Below the pieces are notes generated by a model. That model was not told the origin of the DNA. It did no database searches and saw only the letters and a list, made by a program, of their open reading frames with translations. The translations under genes and the position numbers were made by a program. From assembly GCF_035046485.1 (NCBI RefSeq), contig NC_085137.1:458981004-459045003 (forward strand): a DNA stretch of 64,000 nucleotides, in the 5' to 3' direction. Shown here piece by piece: positions 54,518 through 64,000 of the stretch (positions within the stretch are counted from its first letter, which is position 1; every line of letters begins with the position of its first letter). Source of the stretch: Aedes albopictus (Eukaryota > Arthropoda > Insecta > Diptera > Culicidae).

Positions 54518-55064
54518 ATTGAGGATCAAGTTTTAACTTGCCCCAGTCTCTTCATCAAAGCACAGCAGACACAGGAAAGATGCATTCGGTTTTGCCTGCA
54601 GCAGTGTGCACACGCCTGCTTTAGTGACTGACTGACTGACTGAGCTGCACTCGATCGCTCACTCACTCACTCACTTTTTTCCTAACTTCTCAAATGCATC
54701 CGCTGCAACGATGCATCGTTGTCGTTAGAAACCTACTTTTGCCGGCCGTGGCGGTTAGCGTGGTGGTAAAATAGCATGCATCACGGATCGCGAGCGCGCG
54801 GGAAAAACTTTTCCCTGCGATTTTCTTTCTACCATCACAATGCTGTCTGAAGCTTTCCTCCTCAACCATAAAACATGTTTTGCTCGAAACGCCTCACTAA
54901 CCAACAGCGATGCGCGCGATGCCCATGTTGGTTGTTGCTGATGATGATGATGGGCACAATTTCGCGTTTTCCTCTCTTTCCACTAGTCGTCAATCAGTAA
55001 TTGTTTTCGTTTTCATTTAATTAATTCTTCAGCAGCGCGAGACTTTTTCTCACCCTTTAACGCC
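54518..55064. other. Sequence upstream of the microexon
   Basis: Includes GACTGACTGACTGACTGA (about 54627; TCAGT on the minus strand), a CTCACTCACTCACTCA run, GCATGCATC and a CpG-rich GATCGCGAGCGCGCGGG. If the microexon is real, this is probably intron. GCATG at about 54774 resembles an Rbfox site, but single pentamers are expected by chance. Confidence 0.4.
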
Positions 55065-55096
55065 CCCTTCTCTCTCTGTTTCTTTTCTCTTTGCAG
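55053..55096 (+). promoter_or_regulatory. 3' splice site of the microexon
   Basis: CCCTTTAAC at about 55053-55061 fits the branch-site consensus (YNYTRAY), with the presumed branch A about 36 nt before the acceptor. It is followed by an almost pure pyrimidine tract (CCCCCTTCTCTCTCTGTTTC, then TTTTCTCTTTGCAG). This is the strongest 3' splice site I see in the window. Confidence 0.75.
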
Positions 55097-55114
55097 ATGA
55101 AGTCAAGTTTCAAG
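55097..55114 (+). CDS. Putative 18-nt microexon
   Basis: The 18 bases ATGAAGTCAAGTTTCAAG lie between a textbook acceptor (TTTGCAG) and a textbook donor (AAG|GTAAGTG, with GT at 55115). Eighteen is a multiple of three, so it could be included or skipped without a frame change. Two reading phases are open: MKSSFK, which would make the ATG the first codon right after an intron, or a split-codon phase giving xEVKFQx (GAA GTC AAG TTT CAA). The third phase contains TGA. Microexons of this size are typical of neuronal and synaptic genes in animals, which is established knowledge. I cannot name the gene. No neighbouring coding exon is visible in the window; the exons it joins may lie outside or beyond the array. 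Confidence 0.6.
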
Positions 55115-55391
55115 GTAAGTGCGGCTAATTTGATAATGTGCCGGCCTATCGTCAGCTAAGATTGACAGCCACGCAGAAGGCAAAGTTTGAAGCTGCTGTT
55201 GTTGGGCCCAGATACGACGATGATGGAAGGACCGACGTGCCTTCGACATTCCGAGGAAATTCAATCAATGGTTTTGGAGGGCAAACAGCAATTTATTGAT
55301 TCGTTTAGTGAAGTTTGTGTTCCGCAGGAAATTCTTTGTATATAAATACAACCTTAAAATGAGTTATTATTAAAATGAAAAAAAATAATAA
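55115..55391. other. Intron-like sequence after the microexon
   Basis: It starts with the strong donor GTAAGTG, then unique sequence with no further splice signal or open frame that I recognise. Confidence 0.4.
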
Positions 55392-55579
55392 AATGGAAAA
55401 CGCTCACCAATATTCGTATTAAAAGGGAAAATCGGTACTCTGAATGGAATTGATCAAATTTTGGTTAAAGTTTGCCTTTGAAGCGACAACACAAGTCAAA
55501 ATATGAATAGAATTTAGTCAACTCCATTCAAAGTACCTATTTTTTTCTTCCAGTGTATAATTGGTGAGTGTTTTCCATT
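55392..55579. mobile_element. MITE with long inverted ends, ATGGAAAACGCTCACCAAT
   Basis: The left end AATGGAAAACGCTCACCAAT and the complement of ATTGGTGAGTGTTTTCCATT pair. Further in, TCGGTACTCTGAATGGAATT pairs with the complement of ACTCCATTCAAAGTACCTAT, giving arms of about 75 bp. The ends resemble the GAGCTC-satellite box (ATGGAACGAGCTCACCAAT). No gene. Confidence 0.8.
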
Positions 55580-55669
55580 CTATTTTTTTTTCTTTTCATT
55601 TTGTTTTGTTTATAAGTGACTTTACAGCTACGGCATTCGTTTCATTTTTGAATTTTGTAAATCTCCATG

Positions 55670-57168
55670 TCCAATCCAAATCCAATCCAAATCCAATCCA
55701 AATCCAATCAAAATCCAATCAAAATCCAATCCAAATCCAATCCAAATCCAATCCAAATCCAATCCAAATCCAATCCAAATCCAATCCAAATCCAATCTAA
55801 ATCCAATCCAAATCCAATCCAAATCCTATCCAAATCCAATCCAAATCCAATCCAAATCCAATCCAAATCCAATCCAAATCCAATCCAAGTCCAATCCAAA
55901 TCCAATCCAAATCCAATCCAAATCCAATCCAAATCCAATCCAAATCCAATCCAAATCCAATCCAACTCCAATCCAAATCCAATCCAAATCCAATCCAAAT
56001 CCAATCCAAATCCAATCCAAATCCAATCCAAATCCAATCCAAATCCAATCCAAATCCAATCCAAATCCAATCCAAATCCAATCCAAATCCAATCCAAATC
56101 CAATCCATATCCAATCCAAATCCAATCCAAATCCAATCCAAATCCAATCCGAATCCAATCCAAATCCTATCCAAATCCAATCCAAATCCAATCCAAATCC
56201 AATCCAAATTCAATCCAAATTCAATCCAAATCCAATCCAAATCCAATCCAAATCCAATCCAAATCCAATCCAAATCCAATCCAAATCCAATCCAAATCCA
56301 ATCCAAATCCAATCCAAATCCAATCCAAATCCAATCCAAATCCAATCCAAATCCAATCCAAATCCAATTCAAATCCAATCCAAATCCAATCCAAATCCAA
56401 TCCAAATCCAATCCAAATCCAATCCAAATCCAACCCAAATCCAATCCAAATCCAATCCAAATCCAATCCAAATCCAATCCAAATCCAATCCAAATCCAAT
56501 CCTAATCCAATCCAAATCCAATCGAAATTCAATCGAAATTCAATCCAAATCCAATCCAAATCCAATCCAAATCCAATCCAAAACCAATCCAAATCCAATT
56601 CAAATCCAATCCAAATCCAATCCAAATCCAATCCAAATCCAATCCAAATCCAATCCAAATCCAATCCAAATCCAATTCAAATCCAATCCAAATCCAATCT
56701 AAATCCAATCCACATCCAATCCAAATCCAATCCAAATTCAATCCAAATTCAATCCAAATCCAATCCAAATCCAATCCAAAACCAATCCAAAACCAATCCA
56801 AATCCAATCCAAATCCAATTCAAATCCAATCCAAATCCAATCCAAATCCAATCCAAATCCAATCCAAATCCAATCCAAATCCAATCCAAATCCAATCCAA
56901 ATCCAATCCAAATCCAATCCAAATCCAATCCAAATCCAATCCAAATCCAATTCAAATACAATTCAAATACAATTCAAATCCAATCCAAATCCAATCCAAA
57001 TCCAATCCAAATCCAATCTAAATCCAATCCACATCCAATCCAAATCCAGTTCAAATCCAATCCAAATCCAATCCAAATCCAATCCAAATCCAATCCAAAT
57101 CCTATCCAAATCCAATCCAAATCCAATTCAAATCCAATTCAAATCCAATCCAATACGAATCCAATCCA
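55670..57168. repeat. Minisatellite of TCCAATCCAAA (11 bp), about 136 units
   Basis: An 11-bp unit made of TCCAA plus TCCAAA repeats for about 1.5 kb with scattered substitutions (C to T, A to C). Because 11 is not a multiple of 3 and no stop arises, all frames are open in repeated form (asparagine-proline-isoleucine-glutamine, or tryptophan-isoleucine-glycine on the minus strand). These open frames are not genes. Confidence 0.97.
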
Positions 57169-57171
57169 TAC

Positions 57172-57191
57172 AATTGGTGTTTTCGTTCCAT
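57172..57191 (+). repeat. Box-like sequence at the array's right edge
   Basis: AATTGGTGTTTTCGTTCCAT resembles the satellite box AATTGGTGAGCTCGTTCCAT. It lies within 5 bp of the end of the 11-bp array, while a similar box (ATTGGTGAGTGTTTTCCATT) lies 90 bp before its start. Confidence 0.5.
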
Positions 57192-57908
57192 CAACCTTAG
57201 TTTTAAAGAGTTTACAGAATTTATGGTTGATAGATTGCACGACTGGACTTCGACGACTTCGACAGTCCTATGTTTTTAATGACTGAGCTAAAATCTTTTA
57301 CACAGGCTTTGAAGGAAAGGATTCAGGAGCTGTAAATCAAATCAATAAACCTGATTTTCATGGTAATCTCTCGAATGATCGAGAATTACCACCAATCAAA
57401 CTGCAATCAATCATGCTCCATTATGTAACTTCACACAAACCTATCGGATCGCAGAGCTTTCCTGTTTTGCCCAGCTACATGAAAATTTAAATCACTGCAC
57501 GCAAAATACCACCTTCTTCCCGCCACGATTAAACAGAGACGGAGGCTGTTTCTCCAAGTCCTGGCTGTGGCTGAGGCTAGAATCCGCTGCACTGGTAGTA
57601 TCTACGCACTGACTCCGGCTAAATTAAATACATCGCGTTTAAATTAAATTTAATAATCCACCATCAAGTGGCAGAGCAACGCAACGATATACGGTTCGCG
57701 CCGAGCGTGTTTGAGTTGTACGACCCCAGTAACTGCCCCCGATGGGGACCATCAAGCAATTTTCCTCGGATCTGCTACTACACAGAACTGAGAGGTGCAA
57801 AATAGTTTGCTTTGCGCTGGTAGCGATCTTGCTCTGAACTTCCAACGTAAGATCCAAATCTGCTAGCAGTGTCGAGCAGTTGGAAGTTGGACGTATCAAA
57901 TTAACCTA
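57192..57908. other. Unique DNA, no gene proven
   Basis: Contains a near-perfect hairpin GGTAATCTCTCG/CGAGAATTACC (about 57362-57390) and a CpG-containing stretch (57500-57900). Small open frames are not recognised. Confidence 0.4.
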
Positions 57909-58351
57909 CCCGACTAGAAAAATATATCAAGTTTATAACATATTGTGTTATGATGATATGACATTTTGAACTTATTTTGTTATAAACTAGATGCAGGATG
58001 ATGTTAAAATAACTAAAACTGTATCAAAAAGTACCTCGGTCTTATCAAAATAATAACCTTTTTTGTTATAACCATAACAAAATTATAACACAATATGATA
58101 TAAATTTTAGCTTCAAGAAAACTAGTTTCTATCATATTTTGATACAATTGTTAAAATGATGTTCTAAATGTCAAAGAATCAAAACTACATTATTTCACAA
58201 TGAGTTATAGAACAACATTTATAACATAATACAATTGAGTTATAATATTTTTAAACACCAAAGATGTTAAACATGATTATATCACAATGAGTTATACATA
58301 TCATGGTTTGTTATAATTATGTTATATTTTTGTTAGAATCTTCTAGACGGG
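57909..58351. mobile_element. 443-bp MITE, CCCGTCTAGAA ends, TTATAACA-rich
   Basis: The left end CCCGACTAGAA and the complement of TTCTAGACGGG pair with one mismatch. TA (left) or TT (right) flanks them. The interior is unusually rich in TTATAACA and TGTTATAA motifs in both orientations. No open frame. Confidence 0.75.
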
Positions 58352-58869
58352 TTAGCGGCGGCGGCAGCACTTGGCTACCGCGATTCCGAAGCATAAATAC
58401 ATGACCGGAGGCTGCCTCGCGCGATCGCGCGGCGATCCATAACCATCCGGACCAGATTTGAGAAGATCATGCGAATAAGTTAACACAACATAGCTGACCT
58501 TTTCGTGACACCCGTATTGGTTGCGGTCGGTGGTCGATACTCGAAACGTTATAGTAGAGCGAATCAGGCGAGCCCTTGGAGCGTTGAAGTAATTTGAAGT
58601 TCTGCTGTTGGAGCAAGTTCATTCCGCGTGGATTGCAGTTGCAGTTATGGTGGAGATCTGACTGCTACGATCAGATCTGCGTGTCACTACACTATACGTA
58701 TGCGAAGCTGTGGGAGTGGCTCCTGAAGCTGGCGGAACGTGTCAAGATTCTCTACTTAAGAACACACGACTCAAAATTACATTCAGTTTGTTATACATTG
58801 TAGCTCGTGGTTTGAACCATTGATTTTCATGGAATAGGAAGACAGTTGGGCTCAAGAGGCTTTAAAAAG
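58352..58869. other. CpG-rich unique DNA, no gene proven
   Basis: Begins GGCGGCGGCAGC and contains the perfect 14-bp palindrome CGCGCGATCGCGCG at 58418-58431. A 69-aa + strand open frame (58594-58803) has ordinary composition, but I recognise no family and no splice or start context. Confidence 0.35.
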
Positions 58870-59160
58870 AGGGTGAATTGCAGTCTTAAGATAGAATATT
58901 TTGAAGAAGGATAAAGCGTGTGTTCAGTACTTGAAAAGTCCTGCAATACCCCCTTCCCAAGTAGCATATTTTAGTCAAATTAACTATAAGATGATCTTAG
59001 AACCACCACAAAACCAAAATAAAAGGTATAAGGTTTTATGGCGGTACTCAAAACCACAGCAAGACAAATTAGCCATCAAAATGTTAGTTGGGTTAGCCTC
59101 CTCTTAATCACCATCAAAACCCCGCTGGCTTCCCTTGAGACCCCTCATTCGTCACATTAA
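58870..59160. repeat. Second copy of the 9.34-kb dispersed family
   Basis: TTTTAGTCAAATTAACTAT, ACAAAACCAAAATAAAAGG and GACAAATTAGCCATCAAAAT match 9345-9485. No coding content is recognised. Confidence 0.55.
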
Positions 59161-62160
59161 ATCCTGGAGTTTCTCCAGGAACTCTTGTAAAGATTCCTCT
59201 AGAATTGCTCCAAGAATCCCATCTGCGATTTCTTCAGGAATTATTCCTGGTATTACTCTACGAACTCCTTAAAAGATTCATCCACGTATTGCTTCAGGAA
59301 TTCCTCTAGGATTTTTTTCCAGAGATTGTTCTGGGAATTCCTGCAGGAGATTCTCTTAATATTCCTCCAGAAATTTATCTAGAGATTCCTCCAGAAATTC
59401 CGCCATTCCTTCAGGACTTCCTCCAGGCATTCCTCCAGAGATTACTCCAGTAATTGCTTCCGGGACTCTTCCAAGAATTTTACCAGGAATTCCTACAGTG
59501 AAATTTTGCAGAGACTCCTACAGAAATGTCTTCAAAGATTTCTCCAGGAATTACTTCAAGAAACTCCCAAGAATTCCACCAAGAATTCACCTAGGTAATC
59601 TTCCAGGAAATTTTCCAGGGATTCCTCCTTGAATTCTTGCAGAGATTTTTTCCAAATTTTTTTTCAGCGAATCTACCAGATATTCCTCCAAAAATTGCTT
59701 CAGGGACTCATCCAGGAGTTTTTTCTGGGATTGCTCCAGAAAGATTTCATCCAGGAATTTGTCCAGGGTCTCCTCGAACAATTCCTCTCGGAATATTTTC
59801 GGGGATACCTACAGGAATTTCACCAGGAATTAATCAAGGAATTCCCATTATAAATTATGTCAGCAATTCATCCAGGAATTTCTCCAGGACATCCTTAAAA
59901 AGTTCTTCCAGGATTTTCTCTAGGAATACGTTCTAGATTTTTTTCAGGAATTCCTCTAAGAATTCTTCCAAATTTTCCTTCACGAATTGCTGCAGAGATT
60001 CCCCTAGGAACTCTGCCAAAAAATACTCCAGGAACTTCTTCAGGGATATCCAAGGAATTATCCACGAAATTCTCCAAGGATTTATTCAGAGATTCCTACA
60101 GAAATTTATTCGAGGATTTCTCCAGGAACTCCTCCAGAAATTCCTCCAGGAATTTCCCAGGGATTTTTTTTTTTAGAAATTCATCCAGTAATTGTTGCAA
60201 GAATTCCTCCAAAGATTTCTCTAGGAATTCCATCAAAGATTGCTCCAGGAATTCCATCAAGGATTCCTCCAGCAATTCCCAAAGGAAAACCTCCAGAAAT
60301 TCCTCCAGGATTTCATCCAGGAATTTCTCCAGGAACTGCTCCAGGAAATTTTCCAGGAATTACCCCAAGAATTTCTTCAGGAATTCCTCCAGCAATTTCT
60401 CTAAGAATTGCTCGGGAACATCATTCAGAAACTATGTCAGCAATTTCTTCAGGAATTTTTCCTGAATCTTCTAGGGATTTTTTCAGTAATTCTTCCAGGA
60501 AATTCTTCAGGAATACCCTCAGGTTTCCTCCAGGCATTTCTCCTGGGATTTCTCCTCCTGAGATTCCTTTTCATGAATTGCTTCAGGAATTCCTCCAGGG
60601 GTTTTCCTCGTATTTCACCAGGGATTCCTCCGGGAAATCCTTCGAAGATTCCTCCAGGGAATCCTGCAGGATTTTTTTCAGAAATTCTTCCAGGAAAATC
60701 TCCAGGAATACTTTCAGCAATTTTTCAGGCATTCCTCCAGTGTTCCTCCAGGAATTCCTCTAGAGATTCCTCCAGAGATTTCTTCACAAATTTCTTCAAG
60801 GGTGCCCCCAGAGATTCCTTCAGAAATTCCTTCGAGGATTTTTCCAGAAATTCCACAAGAAGTTCCTCCAGGATTTTTTCAAGGGATTTTTCCAGAAATA
60901 GAAAAATAATAGAAATCTCCTAGAATTCCTTCCTGAGATTTCTTTAAAATTGTATCCAGTAATTCTTTCAAGAATTCCTCGGGAGATTCCTCCAGGAATT
61001 TCATCATGGCTTCCTCCAACAATTCTCACAGGAAAACCTCAACGAATTCCCCCAGTCATTCCTCCAGGATTTTATCCAGGGATTTCTACACAATTTTTTT
61101 CAAGGATTCCCCCGGGATTTTTTTCAGGAATTCTTTTAAGGATTTCTCCCGGAATTCCTCTAGGAATTCCGCTAGAAATTCCTCCAGGAATTTCCTAAGA
61201 GATTTTTTTCAGAAAAAGAAAAATAACAGAAGTAGAGAAAGAAATCTCTCAAAATTCCTCTGCAGATTCCTCTAGAAATTCATCCAGTAATTCTTTCAAG
61301 AATTCCTCTAGAGATTCCTCCAGCAATTTCCCTCAGGAATACTTCTAGAAACTTTTCCAGGCTTTCCTCCAGGATTTTATCCAGGAATTTCTCTAGGAAC
61401 TTCTCCAGGAATTCTTCCAGGAAATACCCCAAGAATTTCTTCAGGAATTGCTCCTGAACGTCTTCCAGAAACTATGGCAGCAATTCCTCCAGGAATTTCT
61501 TCAGGAAATCCTCTAGCGATTTCTTCATAGATGCTTCCAGGAAATTCTCCAGGAATACTTTCAGGAATTTCTCAGGGATTTCTCCAGACATTCCTTCAGG
61601 AATTCCTCCAGAGATTTGCTCAGGAATTGCTTCAAGGATTCCTCCAGGGATTTCTTCACAAATTTCTCCAGGGATATTCCCAGAGATTCCTCCAGGGAAT
61701 CCTCCAGAAATTTCTCCAAGGGTTTTACCAGGAATTCCTCCTGGAATTTCTCAAGAGATTTTTTTTCAGAAATTTCTCCAGCAATTTCTCTTAGAACTCC
61801 TCTGGAGATTTCTCCAGGAATTCCTCCAGATTTTTTCCAGGGATTGCTCCAAGAAATTTCTCCAGGATTTCCAGCTGGGTCTTTCCAAGAATTAAGCCAG
61901 GAATTTGTTCAGAATTTTCTCCAAGGATTCTCTCTAGAGAATTTTTAGGAGTTGCTTCAGGAAATCCTCCAGTAATTCCTTCAAGGATATCTTCTGAAAT
62001 TTCTCCAAGATTTCCTCGAGAGGTTTCTAATGAAATTTTTCTAGGGATTCCTCCCAGAATTCCTCCCGGAATTTCTCCAGAACTTCCTTCAAGGAATCCT
62101 CCGGAAATTTATCTAGGATTTCTTCTAGGTTTTCTTAATGAGTTCTTTTCAGATATTTCT
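59161..62160. repeat. 3-kb array of ATTCCTCCAGGA (12 bp)
   Basis: AATTCCTCCAGGAATTTCTCC-type motifs repeat with 12/24-bp spacing through the whole interval. They are fairly clean in parts (60120-60400, 61560-61760). The many open frames with GI-PPG-SS-style repeats on both strands are artefacts. The same motif, more decayed, fills 17.2-21.3 kb and the inside of the hAT element at 7826-9286. Confidence 0.93.
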
Positions 62161-62164
62161 CTAT

Positions 62165-63330
62165 CACACATTAGTGGTCCAAAAAGACTTATGATGATGG
62201 GTTCAAAAGAAATTTTGGTGATTCCGAAAGACAATAAGATGACCAATAGACACGTTTGAGGTATCCAAAAATAATTTAGGGGTTTAAAAAGACATTTGGA
62301 TGATCTTTAAAGACATTTCAATGATCCAAAAACGCATTTGAAGCATCTAAATAGATTTGTAAGGGGACCAAGCACATTTCGGTGATTCCGAAAGACAGAA
62401 TGGCATAATTTCAAAATATTTGAAGGGCCAAAAGACATTTGGATGATGCTGAAGAACGTTCAAGTGATCCAAAAGTACTTTTATGGGATCTAAACCGATT
62501 ATTGAAGGGTCCAAAAAGACATTTGGGTGATTCAAGAAGACATTTTATTGATGCAAACAGATTCCCGAGGGGTCCAACACATTTAGGCGCTTCAAATGGT
62601 TGAGAAACACATTTCAGGCGTACAAAAATACATTTGAGTGGTCCAAAACAAACGTTTGGGTTGTCTGAAAAACATTTTAGTGCTCCAAAAACATATTTGA
62701 AGGATCCAAAACACATTTTACTGGTCCAATAATGCACTTTGGTGGTCCACAAAGATATATGAAGGGCTCAAACGCAATTTTGTGAACTGAAAAGATGTTG
62801 TGGTGGGATTTGTAAAGACATTTAGGTGGCTCAGAAACACACTTGAAATATCCAAAAACATGTAAAGTAGTTCAAAAAGACGCTTGGATGTTTCTAATAG
62901 ATACTTTAGTGATTCAAAACGGCCAAAAAGCCATTTGGGTGATATTGTGATTGTTCAAACATATTTAAGGGGTCCCAACACATTTCGGCGGGTCAGAAAG
63001 ACATTTAGTACCCAATTGAGATGACCAAAAAGCCTTTTTGGGGTTAAAAAAGACATTTGAATAAACCTAAAGAACATTTCAGTGATCCAAAAATCCCAAA
63101 AGAAATTTTATTGATTCAAAATGACATTCGAGGGGTCCAAAAGACACATTAGTGGTTTATAAATTCACTTCGGTGGCCCAGAAAGACATACGAGAAGTTA
63201 AAAAGATCTTACGACGGTCCAAACACATGTCTGTGTTTCACAAAGACATTTCGGTGACCCAGGAACATATTTGGGGTATCCAAAAATATTTGAAGCGGTT
63301 GAAAATTTTGGAACCTGAGATAATTATTTA
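62165..63330. repeat. Array of GGTCCAAAAAGACATTTGGG (about 24-27 bp)
   Basis: GATCCAAAAAGACATTTGGGTG-like units repeat with small length changes (TCCAAAA...CATTT...GTGAT core). This is a distinct unit from the 12-bp array it abuts. No gene. Confidence 0.85.
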
Positions 63331-64000
63331 TATTTAGATGAAAATTTCTCCGGCAATTCCTTTAGGAATTTATAAGGAAGTTTTTCGGGAATATCTTTTG
63401 AGTTCTTCTTCTTCTCTTTCTTTTTTATGGCTCGCCGTCCCCACTGGGACTTGGCCTACCTCGCTTCAACTTAGTGTTCTTTGAGCACTTCCACCGTTAT
63501 TAATTGAAGGGCTTCCTTTGCCTGCCATTGTATGAATTTGTGTATTGTGAGGGAAGTACACTTAAACACTATCCCCAGGGAATCGAGAAAATTTTCCCGA
63601 CTGGAACGGGAATCGAACCCGCCGTCTACGGATTGGCGATCTATAGCCTTAACCACTAGGCTAACTGGAGACCCCTTTGAGAATTCATTGGCAGATTGAT
63701 TCGGCAATTCCATTTTCAAATTTATTTGGCAATTCTTTTGTAAATCGCATTTCCAGAGGAATTGTCTGAGAAATTTTGAAAAAAAAAATGCCGAAGTAAT
63801 TCACTCCGAAATTGCCGGAAGAAATCCCTGCGAATATGCCAAAGCACTTGTGGAATAAATTCCTAAAAAAATAGTTTGAGAAATTTCTTAATTGCCGAAA
63901 AAGCTCCATGGGAAATTTCCGACAAAGATTTAAAAGACATTATTGAAGGGTCTTCCAAACAAATTGCCGAAACAATTCCCAAAGTAAGTGCCGAATACTA
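63331..64000. repeat. Degenerate AATTGCCGAA/AATTCC array
   Basis: Sequence on both sides of the SINE (AATTGCCGAAACAATTCCC, AATTCCATTTTCAAATTTATTTGGC) is a diverged short-unit array running out of the window. Open frames here are not genes. Confidence 0.6.
63403..63675 (-). mobile_element. tRNA-derived SINE, well preserved
   Basis: On the minus strand it starts GGGGTCTCCAGTTAGCCTAG, with the A box TTAGCCTAGTGG and the B box GGTTCGATTCC inside a paired GCGGG/CCCGT arm. The body contains TGGAAGTGCTCAAAGAACAC, and the tail is AAGAAGAAG. Target duplications TTTGAG lie at 63397-63402 and 63676-63681. It is related to Feilai by its body. The copy at 16671-16909 is the same family with a box B deletion. 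Confidence 0.9.

Noticed and set aside
54745..54830. tRNA-like sequence (GCCGTGGCGGTTAGCGTGG)
   Set aside because: There is no B box or paired T arm; the resemblance is limited to an A-box-like string.
55667..57286. 539-residue open frame and several minus-strand frames
   Set aside because: An 11-bp unit without stops opens every frame. The non-repeat tail is short and unrecognised.
58594..58803. 69-aa + strand frame with a helical-looking LWEWLLKLAERVKILYL stretch
   Set aside because: Single short frame without homology, start context or splice evidence.
59161..62160. Many proline/glycine/serine-rich open frames
   Set aside because: Products of the ATTCCTCCAGGA array on both strands.

Overview
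The window looks like mosquito DNA, most likely Aedes (aegypti or albopictus; I cannot tell which). The basis is recall plus sequence. There are three tRNA-derived SINE copies of Feilai or a close relative, with 'GTCTCCAGTTAGCCTAGTGG' tRNA-like heads and AAGAAGAAG tails. There is a very dense load of MITEs with TA, TTAA, 7-bp or 8-bp target duplications. CpG-rich unique islands alternate with AT-rich repeat-filled sequence. A 500-N scaffold gap lies at 28574-29073. No complete protein-coding gene is visible, and nearly every long open frame is a translated tandem repeat.

Layout. 0-1.5 kb: 151-bp satellite, an inserted mini-hairpin element and a SINE. 3.1-5.2 kb: CpG-rich promoter-like islands around a minus-strand block of a satellite built on a conserved GAGCTC box. 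6.4-9.3 kb: a 'CGCCATCTTGAATTT' array, a retroelement-tail-like repeat and a 1.46-kb non-autonomous hAT element. 13.1-13.6 kb: two foldback MITEs sharing one TA. 15.2-16.2 kb: CpG-rich island. 17-21.3 kb: degenerate TTCTCCAGGA-type array broken by MITEs. 23.6-25.6 kb: a 2-kb array of the 9-mer TTTTCTAAA. 27.5-30.7 kb: a TTAA-bounded composite foldback containing a LINE C-terminal fragment. 30.7-38.8 kb: a graveyard of nested MITEs, a perfect 67-bp-stem hairpin and a broken LINE reverse transcriptase tail. 41.9-54.5 kb: minisatellites with 9-, 10-, about 11-, about 150- and 7/14-bp units. 55.1 kb: a convincing 18-nt microexon. 55.7-57.2 kb: an 11-bp array. 57.9-58.4 kb: a TTATAACA-rich MITE. 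59.2-63.3 kb: 12-bp and 24-27-bp arrays. The window ends with another SINE.

How it fits together. The best evidence for a host gene is the microexon at 55097-55114, which has a perfect polypyrimidine tract, branch site, AG acceptor and AG|GTAAGT donor on the + strand. The promoter-like, TCAGT-rich segment at 42.96-43.3 kb, with a possible 5' splice site, could be an upstream non-coding first exon of the same gene. This suggests the window lies in the 5' part or large introns of a long + strand gene, but that is inference. Everything else is best described as repeat biology: nested transposons whose order of insertion can be read, and an unusual concentration of different minisatellites.
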